Origin: Rhodospirillaceae bacterium
Lineage (GTDB): Bacteria > Pseudomonadota > Gammaproteobacteria > Steroidobacterales > Rariloculaceae
Assembly (NCBI GenBank): GCA_024638465.1
Contig: JAHEKF010000023.1
Span: 1 to 47,432 of the forward strand
Length of the DNA stretch: 47,432 nt
Direction of reading: 5' to 3'
In this document: positions 1 to 7,142 of the stretch, piece by piece
Position numbering within the stretch: position 1 is the stretch's first letter
How the letters are laid out: the number at the start of each line of letters is the position of its first letter
Made by a program: the position numbers and the translations under genes
The notes under the pieces: generated by a model
Told to the model about the DNA's origin: nothing
Seen by the model: the letters and a program-made list of their open reading frames with translations, nothing else
Databases searched by the model: none

Positions 1-1452
1 TACGGCCGGCTTGAGAATGCTGTAAAGGGTCACCACGAATACACCGATCACGATCGGCCGTGTCAGCCAATCGAGATCGTAGCGCTGGAACGAGATGAAC
101 ATATAGCGTTCGATCAGCCCGCCGAGCACCAGTCCGAGCAGCAGGGGCGGGCGCGGCCATTGAACGCGTTTCATGATCCAGCCGAGCAATCCGAAGCCGA
201 GAAGTGCAATCAGGTCGCCCCATTGCCGGGTGCCCTGAAACGCGCCGATATAAGTAATCGACAGCACGACCGGAGCGAGAATTCCGATGCGTATGCGCGC
301 GATACCGGCGAGCTGGTTGGCGAACAGAAAACAGATTCCCGAGCCCAGGATATTTGCTATCGCCAGGGTCCAGACCAGCGTAAATGTCACGTCCAGGCGC
401 TGGGTCAGCATCTGCGGTCCTGGCGCCAGACCGTGGATCAGGAAAGCGCCGAGCAGCAATGCCATCGCTGCCGTTGCCGGAACACCAAAAGCGATAGTCG
501 AGATGAGCGCGCCGCCTTCTTTGGCGTTATTCGAGCTTTCGGACGCAATGACACCTCTGACGTCGCCCTTGCCGAAGGTCTCGGCCGCGCCTTTTTCAGT
601 GCGCAGCGCGTGTCCATACGCGATCCAGTCGATAACTGCGGCGCCGATACCCGGCACGGCACCCAGTACGGCGCCTATTCCGGAGCCGCGGATGACAAGA
701 AACAGGTTCGAGAAGGTGTCCTTGATTCCATCGAGCTGATCCCAGCGGCTGTTGATGCGGTTGTCCTCCGGGAGCGGTTTTCTGCTGATCGCCATGTCTG
801 CAAGTTCGGGGATCGCAAAGAGCCCCAGCGCGAGCGGTACCAGTGGAATCCCTTCGAGAAGGTAGAGTGACCCGAACGTCCAGCGCTCGATTGCCGTGTT
901 CGGTTCTTCGCCGACGGTCGCGACCATGACTCCGATCGCGGCCGCGGCCAGCCCCTTTAGTTTGGTACCACCGCTCAGTACGCCGACAAGCGAGAGCCCG
1001 AAGATGCAGAACGCGAGCAATTCGGGCGAGCCAATGCTCAGGATGAACGGCCTGATGATCGGAATACTGAACGCGAGCATCAATGCCCCGAACAGGCCGC
1101 CGATTACCGAGGCTGAGAACGCTGCGCCGAACGCTCTCGCGGCGAGCCCCTGCTTGGCCATCGGATGACCGTCGAGGATAGTTGCCGCGGAGCCGACGGT
1201 CCCGGGAACGCCGAAAAGAACTGCTGGAATCGTGTCCGAGGTGACGACAACGGCCTGCAGCCCGACGAGGAATGCCAGCGCCGTGAGCGGGTCCATGTCG
1301 AATGTGAAGGGCAATAACAGCGACAGGCCAACGACGCCACCCAGCCCCGGGATGACGCCGAGCGAGAGACCGATCAGGACGCCGAGGGCAACGAAACTGA
1401 GCCGTTCGGGTTCAAAAACGATCTGCGCAGCGCTGAGCGCCATCTCAAGCAT
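1..1452 (-). CDS. tctA: Tripartite tricarboxylate transporter permease TctA (3' end cut by window)
   Basis: Reading the minus strand from ATG at 1452 gives 484 uninterrupted codons up to the window edge, so perhaps 10-20 residues are missing from the roughly 500 usual for TctA. The protein is strongly hydrophobic with many membrane segments. It carries the TctA hallmark near residues 30-40 (GVIPGLGGVVG), followed by a second conserved loop (GVPGTVGSAATILDGHPMA) around residue 85, and a repeat-like second half containing GAVPGIGAAVIDW. TctA is the large inner-membrane subunit of secondary carriers that take up carboxylates delivered by a TctC periplasmic receptor. It lies 75 bases downstream of the response regulator on the same strand and is probably cotranscribed with the two-component genes. 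No TctB-like four-helix subunit lies between. The start has no strong ribosome site; ATG at 1443 is an alternative. Substrate cannot be read from the sequence. Confidence 0.9.
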   Translation of the reverse strand, partial: MLEMALSAAQIVFEPERLSFVALGVLIGLSLGVIPGLGGVVGLSLLLPFTFDMDPLTALAFLVGLQAVVVTSDTIPAVLFGVPGTVGSAATILDGHPMAKQGLAARAFGAAFSASVIGGLFGALMLAFSIPIIRPFILSIGSPELLAFCIFGLSLVGVLSGGTKLKGLAAAAIGVMVATVGEEPNTAIERWTFGSLYLLEGIPLVPLALGLFAIPELADMAISRKPLPEDNRINSRWDQLDGIKDTFSNLFLVIRGSGIGAVLGAVPGIGAAVIDWIAYGHALRTEKGAAETFGKGDVRGVIASESSNNAKEGGALISTIAFGVPATAAMALLLGAFLIHGLAPGPQMLTQRLDVTFTLVWTLAIANILGSGICFLFANQLAGIARIRIGILAPVVLSITYIGAFQGTRQWGDLIALLGFGLLGWIMKRVQWPRPPLLLGLVLGGLIERYMFISFQRYDLDWLTRPIVIGVFVVTLYSILKPAV

Positions 1453-1527
1453 GCGTGTGCCCGGGTTACAAAGCCATTGATAGCGCGATTCTAATCTGAA
1501 CTTCGATCCGCATGGCGCCGGCTTCGA

Positions 1528-2139
1528 TCAGTTTCGCGTTTTCTCGACGGCCCGAACGAGCGCGGCCAGTGAGCGCATGCCCATCTTCTCCATAACGCGC
1601 GCGCGGTGTATTTCGACGGTGCGCTGACTGACGCCGAGATCCTGCGCGATCACCTTATTCGCACATCCCTGGACGACAAGCTCCATGACCTCAGTTTCGC
1701 GCGGCGTCAGCGTCGCGATCCGTTCCTGGATGCTCAACGCTTCGAGGTTCTTGCTGCGGTGCTCTTCATCCCAGGTGAGCGCTTGCTGTATGCGGTCCAG
1801 CAGTTCCTGGTCGCGAAAAGGTTTTTCGATGAAGTCGAGAGCGCCGTCCTTCATCGCTTCGACGGCCATCGGCACATCTCCGTGGCCCGTAATCAGGATG
1901 ATTGGTATCGGCGCTCCGCGGTCTTTGAGTTCGCGCTGAAGATCCAGTCCGCTCATGCCGGGCATCCGGATGTCTGTTACGAGGCAGCTGTGCTGCTTGG
2001 GGTCGTAAGCGTCGAGAAAGTCGCTGGCTGAAGCGAAGGCTTTGCCGCTGATACCGATGGATCTCAGCAGCAGCAGTAGCGAATCACGAACTGCATCGTC
2101 ATCGTCCACGACGTAGACGAGCGGCGTACTGTTGTCCAA
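1528..2139 (-). CDS. FixJ-family response regulator (receiver + LuxR-type HTH)
   Basis: The 203-residue protein has an N-terminal receiver domain with the acidic pocket D12-D15, phosphoacceptor D56 (TDIRMPG), T84 and K106 (EKPF). A C-terminal LuxR/FixJ-type helix-turn-helix follows, at about residues 140-200 (TLTPRETEVMELV, then VSQRTVEIHRARVMEKM). The start is TTG at 2139, supported by AGGAGG eight bases upstream inside the end of the kinase gene. Only three bases separate the two genes, so kinase and regulator are translationally linked. The family comprises sigma70-dependent transcription activators phosphorylated by a partner kinase. TctA lies next on the same strand and is the obvious target, as are the neighbouring catabolic operons; both are inferences. 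Phosphorylation and DNA-binding residues all look intact. Confidence 0.93.
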   Translation of the reverse strand: MDNSTPLVYVVDDDDAVRDSLLLLLRSIGISGKAFASASDFLDAYDPKQHSCLVTDIRMPGMSGLDLQRELKDRGAPIPIILITGHGDVPMAVEAMKDGALDFIEKPFRDQELLDRIQQALTWDEEHRSKNLEALSIQERIATLTPRETEVMELVVQGCANKVIAQDLGVSQRTVEIHRARVMEKMGMRSLAALVRAVEKTRN

Positions 2140-2142
2140 TCC

Positions 2143-3267
2143 TCAATCCTCCTGCGCCACAGGCAAAATAAACCCGAAGATAGTTCCACCAGCGGGGTTG
2201 GGTTTGTGAAAGAGCGTCCCGCTGTGAGCTTGGATAATTGTTCTGCTGATCGCAAGGCCGACACCGAGACCTTCCGCTTTTGTCGAGACGAACGGGTGAA
2301 AAACATCTTCGTCGAGGTGCTGGGAAACTCCGTGGCCGTGATCGGTCACGAGTACCGAGACCGTGTTGTCCTGGCCGCATTCAGTTCGAATCTCGATACC
2401 CTCGGTTTTCCGCACACCGTCACGCATGGCGTCCACCGCATTGCGCGTTAGATTGAGTAGAACCTGCTGCAGCTGTATAGCCTGACCCTTGACCGGTGGC
2501 AGATCGGTACCGAGCTTCGTCGTTATCGGAATACCTTCAGCGCGCGCATCAGACGCGATGAGATCGAAAACATCACCAACAACGCGGTTGAGGTCGAGCG
2601 CTTCCATGCGTGGCGGCTCTCTGCGTACGAAGCCGCGAAGATTCTGAATAATTTCTCCGGCACGCAGCGCCTGATCGGAAATTCGCGTACATGAAGCTTG
2701 TAGCCCTTCGGTGTCGATCGGGTTCTGCGCGAGAAACCGCTCGCCCGCCTGCGCGTAGGTCGCGATTGCGCTCAGCGGCTGATTGATCTCATGAGCGAGC
2801 CCGGCCGCCAGTTCGCCGAGGAGACTGAAGCGGCCGACTTCTGCGAGCCTGCCTTGCAGGCTTTGGGTTTCCTTCTGTGCGGCTTTCTCGGCCGTCAGGT
2901 CTCGGATGATGCCTACAAAGTGTTCGCCGTTTGCGTCTCCGACCGAGAGGTGCATCGGAAAAATCGTTCCGTCGGAGCGCAGCCCGGTCACTTCACGGCC
3001 GGTGCCAATGATGTTTTCGATGCCGGTTTCGCGGTAGTGCTGAATGTAGTCGCCATGGTGGGACCGATCCGGCTCCGGCATCAGGACGCTGACGTTGCGA
3101 CCGATGACGTCGTTTCTACGGTAGCTGAACAGGCGCTCGGCGGAACGATTGAACTCTTCGATGCGGCCCGCAACGTCGATGACGATAATCGCGTCGACCG
3201 CTGCGTCCAGCAGGGCCTGGAACTCGCCAGTATCCGGTATTCGTGGCGGATCGACAGTATCGCTCAT
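2143..3267 (-). CDS. FixL-like PAS sensor histidine kinase
   Basis: I start this at ATG 3267 (374 residues, GGGA upstream). The longer open frame would run into the divergent stress-protein gene. Order of parts: one PAS domain (about residues 15-125), a linker coiled coil, the HisKA helix pair with phosphoacceptor H159 in LAHEINQPL, and a HATPase domain with N box LNLTRNAVDAM and G boxes DHGHGVS and GLGVGLAIS. There is no membrane segment, so it senses in the cytoplasm. The PAS region resembles the haem PAS of rhizobial FixL: MPEPDRSHH places H71 at the FixL haem-ligand position and IIGTGR places R91 at the distal arginine. The FixL propionate-contact arginine is replaced by H77. Similar motifs occur in PAS domains without haem, so oxygen sensing is a hypothesis. 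The partner is the adjacent FixJ-type regulator. Confidence 0.92.
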   Translation of the reverse strand: MSDTVDPPRIPDTGEFQALLDAAVDAIIVIDVAGRIEEFNRSAERLFSYRRNDVIGRNVSVLMPEPDRSHHGDYIQHYRETGIENIIGTGREVTGLRSDGTIFPMHLSVGDANGEHFVGIIRDLTAEKAAQKETQSLQGRLAEVGRFSLLGELAAGLAHEINQPLSAIATYAQAGERFLAQNPIDTEGLQASCTRISDQALRAGEIIQNLRGFVRREPPRMEALDLNRVVGDVFDLIASDARAEGIPITTKLGTDLPPVKGQAIQLQQVLLNLTRNAVDAMRDGVRKTEGIEIRTECGQDNTVSVLVTDHGHGVSQHLDEDVFHPFVSTKAEGLGVGLAISRTIIQAHSGTLFHKPNPAGGTIFGFILPVAQED

Positions 3268-3360
3268 AGGTAAATCCCGAAGGTGCTTAAGCAGATCACC
3301 CGATTCTCGCGTTCGAGTCCGGACAGTATAAAGGCGACATCTCGAGACTGAGTACGACAC
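3268..3360. promoter_or_regulatory. Divergent intergenic region, kinase / universal stress gene
   Basis: These 93 bases separate the divergent kinase and universal stress protein genes, so they must hold promoters for both directions. A TATAAA at 3327-3332 could be a -10 box for the stress gene, with a poor -35 (TTCTCG, 3304-3309) at 17-base spacing. I see no convincing FNR-type dyad (TTGAT-N4-ATCAA), nor a clear inverted repeat for the FixJ-type regulator. Confidence 0.3.
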
Positions 3361-4335
3361 ATGGGTGCGCGAGACCATCTTCTCGTCGTCGTCGATCCGA
3401 CTGCCGAGTCGCAGCCGGCCGTCGATCGCGCAATTTGGCTGGCGCAGGCCCTGAACCTTGAGATCGAGCTTTTTATCTGCGATTACGATCCGGCGCTGCT
3501 GACCGAGCAGGGACTCGATGTCGAAGCAGTGAAGCAAGCGAAGGAGCGCTTGCTGAACCGCGCTTACCGCAAGCTACGAGAACTCGCGAGCCGAATTTCC
3601 GCGCGCGGAGTCGATGTCACTGTCGACGTACGCTGGCATCATCCGCTCGATGAGGGCTTGATCTGCAAGGCCGCCGAGTCGCGTCCTGCACTCGTCCTGA
3701 AAGACACCCATTATCACTCGCTGCTGAAGCGGTCGATCTTCTCGAATACGGACTGGGATCTTATTCGCGGCTGTCCTGTGCCCTTGCTTCTCGTCAAGCC
3801 GAAGAGCATCTCCGATCAGCCGAAGATCATGGCTGCCGTCGACCCGCTCCACGCGCACGATAAACCGGCCCATCTGGACCGTGCGATACTGAGCGTAGCA
3901 AACGAGATCGCGCGGCAGATTGGCGCAAGCCTGCACGTATTCCACGCATTCGACCCTGCGCCGGCGATCGTGGGCGCGGCTAATCTGTTGATGACTCCGT
4001 TATCGACACCGGTCCGAGTCGCGACAGAGGCACTCGAGACTCGCCACAGAAACGCATTGAACGAGCTTGTTGAGGAATTCCCGGTCGATGCCGGGGCGAT
4101 ACATTTTCATCAGGGCGTACCACAGGAACTACTGGTTCAGCTCGTGGAAAAACTCAGCGTGGATCTCGTCGTCATGGGCGCGGTATCACGCAGTGCACTG
4201 CAACGCCTGTTCGTCGGAAGTACTGCGGAGCGCGTTCTCGACAAGCTGCCTTGCGACGTCCTGGTCATCAAGTTTGGTGAGAATGTCGAGCATTTCGTTC
4301 GGGGGCTTTGCTCGACTACCGAACTGGTCAGTTAA
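3361..4335 (+). CDS. Tandem UspA-domain universal stress protein (UspE-like)
   Basis: This 324-residue protein contains two UspA domains in tandem, as in UspE (E. coli UspE is of similar length). Domain 1 starts at HLLVVVDPTAES and ends at about residue 150 (CPVPLLLVK). Domain 2 starts at KIMAAVDP and ends CDVLVIK. Only the second domain keeps the nucleotide-binding pattern G-x2-R-x9-G-S/T (GAVSRSALQRLFVGST), so domain 1 is probably degenerate. Universal stress proteins are cytoplasmic and often induced by energy limitation or oxygen shift, which fits the divergent FixL-like kinase gene. The 3' end overlaps the convergent TctC-like gene by eight bases. The ribosome site before ATG 3361 is weak. 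Confidence 0.9.
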   Translation: MGARDHLLVVVDPTAESQPAVDRAIWLAQALNLEIELFICDYDPALLTEQGLDVEAVKQAKERLLNRAYRKLRELASRISARGVDVTVDVRWHHPLDEGLICKAAESRPALVLKDTHYHSLLKRSIFSNTDWDLIRGCPVPLLLVKPKSISDQPKIMAAVDPLHAHDKPAHLDRAILSVANEIARQIGASLHVFHAFDPAPAIVGAANLLMTPLSTPVRVATEALETRHRNALNELVEEFPVDAGAIHFHQGVPQELLVQLVEKLSVDLVVMGAVSRSALQRLFVGSTAERVLDKLPCDVLVIKFGENVEHFVRGLCSTTELVS

Positions 4336-5371
4336 CGGCACGCCGAGGACCGTTCAGGCCGAGGATATCGCGAGTTTCCGCGATGATGTCAGCTGGTGTC
4401 GCCGATGCAGCCTCGACCAGTTGCGCGAGTTCATCACCTGACGTCGGCTGCGCGGGAGTACGGATCGTTGCCTCGAAAGCGTCAAGGAATTCCGGGTCGA
4501 GCAGTAGCGCATCGAAAGCCGCGCGCAGTGCGATGAGCCGATCTTCGGGAATGGCCGGCGGCGCGAACAGCGGCCAGCCCAGATACGACCCGGTCGCAAT
4601 AAAATCCACGAGCGCTCGCTCCCGCTCCGTGTCGACGATGTCGCCGAGGAACGGCACGCTCTCGTCAGCCAGAGGGTCGGGCGGCCCGATGTAGACGAGG
4701 TGCGCGATGCGCCCGCTGCCGAGCCAGCCAGGCCGCGCTATCTCCCAGTATTGCAGGCTGCTGGACTGTCCATGGACTTCCCCGCGTTCCATCGCGAGCA
4801 CGACGTCATTGCTGCTCGCGTATCCGGTAATGAGCTCCAGCTTTAAGCCGAGCAGTGCTTTCACCATCGCCGGATACTGGTAGGCGGGAGAACCGCGGCC
4901 TGTCGTCCCGATAAAAAGTTCGACGTCGCGCGCTTCCGCGACCGTCGTGGCGGGAGCCGAATCGAGCACCGATACGATGCCGGTGTACTTCAGCGCCGAG
5001 CCGATCCAGCTCAGCTCCCGCCCGTCGAACTTGGCGCGATCCGGTTCGAGAAGCTGTGCCGTAATGATCCCCGGCAGCGAATAGCCGAGTGTCAAACCGT
5101 TGCGCGGAGCCGATCGAAACAGGTGATTCGTCATTGTGACGCTGCCGCCGCCGGGCATGTTGACGACGACAACAGTCGGGTTTCCGGGGAGATGTTGCCC
5201 GAAGTATCGGCCGATAACGCGCGCAGTCGTGTCCGTGGTGCCGCCGGCGCCCGAGCCGACGAGTATCGTCAGCGTACGATCGGCGTAGAACGACTCCACG
5301 TCCTGAGCGTCGCTCGCAAAAGCGAATGCGATCAGCAATATCGCGAGCGGCAGTTTGGTGGGTTGCGGCAT
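4328..5371 (-). CDS. tctC: TctC-like periplasmic substrate-binding protein (tripartite tricarboxylate type)
   Basis: From ATG 5371 the product has 347 residues: a signal peptide (MPQPTKLPLAILLIAFAFAS, cleavage probably just after ASDA) and then the Bug/TctC fold. Recognisable features are the early glycine-rich ligand loop (ILVGSGAGGTTDTTARVIG), NMPGGGSVTMTNHLF, and the mid-protein FIGTTGRGSPAYQYP. ATG 5395 or 5515 would add residues ahead of the signal peptide and neither has a good ribosome site. The family binds di- and tricarboxylates or aromatic acids in the periplasm and delivers them to TctA/TctB carriers. A TctA permease lies 3 kb further on the same strand. The gene is divergent from the UbiD operon, which suggests its ligand is the operon's substrate (inference). 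Some lineages hold many such orphan receptors, so pairing with this TctA is not certain. Confidence 0.85.
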   Translation of the reverse strand: MPQPTKLPLAILLIAFAFASDAQDVESFYADRTLTILVGSGAGGTTDTTARVIGRYFGQHLPGNPTVVVVNMPGGGSVTMTNHLFRSAPRNGLTLGYSLPGIITAQLLEPDRAKFDGRELSWIGSALKYTGIVSVLDSAPATTVAEARDVELFIGTTGRGSPAYQYPAMVKALLGLKLELITGYASSNDVVLAMERGEVHGQSSSLQYWEIARPGWLGSGRIAHLVYIGPPDPLADESVPFLGDIVDTERERALVDFIATGSYLGWPLFAPPAIPEDRLIALRAAFDALLLDPEFLDAFEATIRTPAQPTSGDELAQLVEAASATPADIIAETRDILGLNGPRRAVN

Positions 5372-5516
5372 TATGCTGTCGGGTAATGGCTGCATGACGG
5401 CAGGTAGTTGTTCGCCTGGACCACTGCGAAGGATAATCCGGGGCGACGGTGAGTCGACACGGGCGCGTAGCTCATTATAGCGGCGTAACCGCCCGGCTCG
5501 TTTCCCAGGGGACACG
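5372..5516. promoter_or_regulatory. Divergent intergenic region, TctC-like / UbiD operon
   Basis: The 145 bases between the two divergent genes must contain the promoters of both the binding protein and the UbiD operon. AGGGGA ahead of ATG 5517 is a clear ribosome site for the UbiD gene. A TTATAG at 5475-5480 could serve as a -10 box but has no good -35 partner. I could not identify an operator dyad by eye. Confidence 0.35.
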
Positions 5517-7142
5517 ATGAACAGATCCGGCTATCCGGACTTACAAGCGCATCTCGCTACGCTCGAGTCGAAGGGCCTGCTCACGCGTATCGAGCGACCG
5601 ATCGACAAAAACACGGAGCTGCACCCGCTGGTGCGCTGGCAGTTTCAGGGCGGGATAGCCGAATCGGAACGAAAAGCGTTCCTGTTTACGAACGTGACGG
5701 ACAGCGACGGGCGTCAATACGACATGCCGGTGGTCGTCGGCGCGCTCGCAGCGTCGCCCGAGATTTACGCGATCGGCATGGGCGTTCCTGTCGATGAGAT
5801 CGGATCTGCCTGGCTGGATGCGATCGCCAACCCGATCGAGCCGGAAATTACAGAAACGCCGCCGTGCCAGCAGGTCGTCATCGAAGGTGCGGAGCTGACG
5901 AGGCCTGGCGGCGGGCTGCACGGCTTGCCGGTGCCCGTCTCGACGCCGGGTTACGACGCGGCCCCGTATCTCTCTGCGACGCTCGTCGTAACCAGGGATC
6001 CCGAGACGGGAGTGCCGAACATGGGGACTTATCGCGCTGCGCTCAAAGCCCCCGATCGGCTCGGCGTGCGCATGGCGACCCGCATCGGCGGGGCGGGCGG
6101 TTATCTGCATTGGCAGAAGTATCAGCAGCGCGGCGAGCCGATGCCGGTCGCGATCGTTGTCGGCGCACCGCCTGCGGTAGCGATTACCGGTCCGCAGAAG
6201 CTCGCAGTGGGACAGGACGAGATGGGCGTAGCCGGAGCGCTGCTCGGCAGACCCGTCCGGGTCGCTTCTGCGCGGACCGTCGATCTGATGGTTCCTGCCG
6301 ATGCCGAAATCGTGATCGAGGGAATTATCGACACGGAGTTGCTCGAGCCGGAGGCGCCGTTCGGCGAAAGCCATGGTCACGTCGCGCTCGAGGAATTCAA
6401 CATGTCCATGCGCGTGACATCGATCACACACAAGAAAGACGCCGTGTTCGCGTCGATTATCAGTCAGGTTACGCCGAGCGAATCGAGCGTGCTGAAAAAA
6501 GTCGCTTACGAACCGCTGTTTCTTGCGCACTTACGTGATGAGTTGAAGGTGAAGGGTATTCGCCGCGTCTCGATGCATGAGCCGCTGACGAATCTTCGCC
6601 GAGTCATTTTCCTGCAGTTCGACGATGACACGCCGCGCGAAGAGGTCTGGCGTGGGCTGCATGGTGCTGCGACGCTTCAGGCTCAATGCGGCAAGATTGT
6701 TATCGCGGTCAGCAGCGATATCGATCCGTCGAATACGGACGCGATATTCTGGTCGCTCGCGTATCGAACGAATCCCGTCGAAGATCTCGAGATCACGACG
6801 GATCGCAGCGTCGGCCACGGCCCCAAGACCACGCCCGATGCGAAAGACTCCGGGTTCCTGATCGATGCGACGCGCAAGACCTCGATGGCGCCCCTTGCGC
6901 TGCCGTCGCGGCAATACATGGAGGCTGCGCGGCAGATCTGGGAAGAGCTCGACCTTCCGCGCCTGAGTCCGAAATCACCCTGGCACGGCTATTCGATGGG
7001 CGACTGGTCCGATACCTGGGAACGCTTCGCGCAGAACGCCGCGCGTGGTCTCTGGATCGAGAACGGGGAGCAGACTTTCGCGAGGCGTCGTTCCGGTATC
7101 AAGCCTGAAACGCCGGTACGCCAGGTCGAGGACGACGATTAG
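5517..7142 (+). CDS. UbiD-family prenylated-FMN (de)carboxylase
   Basis: The 541-residue protein is full length for UbiD-type decarboxylases, which use prenylated FMN to remove or add carboxylate on aromatic or alpha,beta-unsaturated acids. The family's catalytic R-E-E set is visible: R173 in NMGTYRAAL, E279 and E284 in EAPFGESHGH. The glycine-rich IGGAGGYLHWQKY and the late VSSDIDPSNTDAIFW segment are also typical. It is larger and more divergent than ubiquinone UbiD (around 490 residues) and sits in a catabolic operon, so a role in breaking down an aromatic or heteroaromatic acid is more likely than quinone synthesis. No UbiX flavin prenyltransferase is in the window. Its stop (TAG) shares one base with the GTG start of the next gene, so the two are coupled. 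Confidence 0.92.
   Translation: MNRSGYPDLQAHLATLESKGLLTRIERPIDKNTELHPLVRWQFQGGIAESERKAFLFTNVTDSDGRQYDMPVVVGALAASPEIYAIGMGVPVDEIGSAWLDAIANPIEPEITETPPCQQVVIEGAELTRPGGGLHGLPVPVSTPGYDAAPYLSATLVVTRDPETGVPNMGTYRAALKAPDRLGVRMATRIGGAGGYLHWQKYQQRGEPMPVAIVVGAPPAVAITGPQKLAVGQDEMGVAGALLGRPVRVASARTVDLMVPADAEIVIEGIIDTELLEPEAPFGESHGHVALEEFNMSMRVTSITHKKDAVFASIISQVTPSESSVLKKVAYEPLFLAHLRDELKVKGIRRVSMHEPLTNLRRVIFLQFDDDTPREEVWRGLHGAATLQAQCGKIVIAVSSDIDPSNTDAIFWSLAYRTNPVEDLEITTDRSVGHGPKTTPDAKDSGFLIDATRKTSMAPLALPSRQYMEAARQIWEELDLPRLSPKSPWHGYSMGDWSDTWERFAQNAARGLWIENGEQTFARRRSGIKPETPVRQVEDDD

Noticed and set aside
160..870. 236-residue plus-strand open frame at the left end
   Set aside because: Antisense to tctA, which reads as 484 hydrophobic codons with family motifs on the minus strand.
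3300..3325. tRNA T-loop-like GTTCGAGTCC
   Set aside because: No acceptor, D or anticodon stems can be drawn upstream and no CCA-type end follows; it is within a promoter region.
5517..7142. Housekeeping ubiquinone UbiD
   Set aside because: The protein is longer and lies in a catabolic operon with a molybdenum hydroxylase; a biosynthetic role cannot be excluded formally but is less likely.
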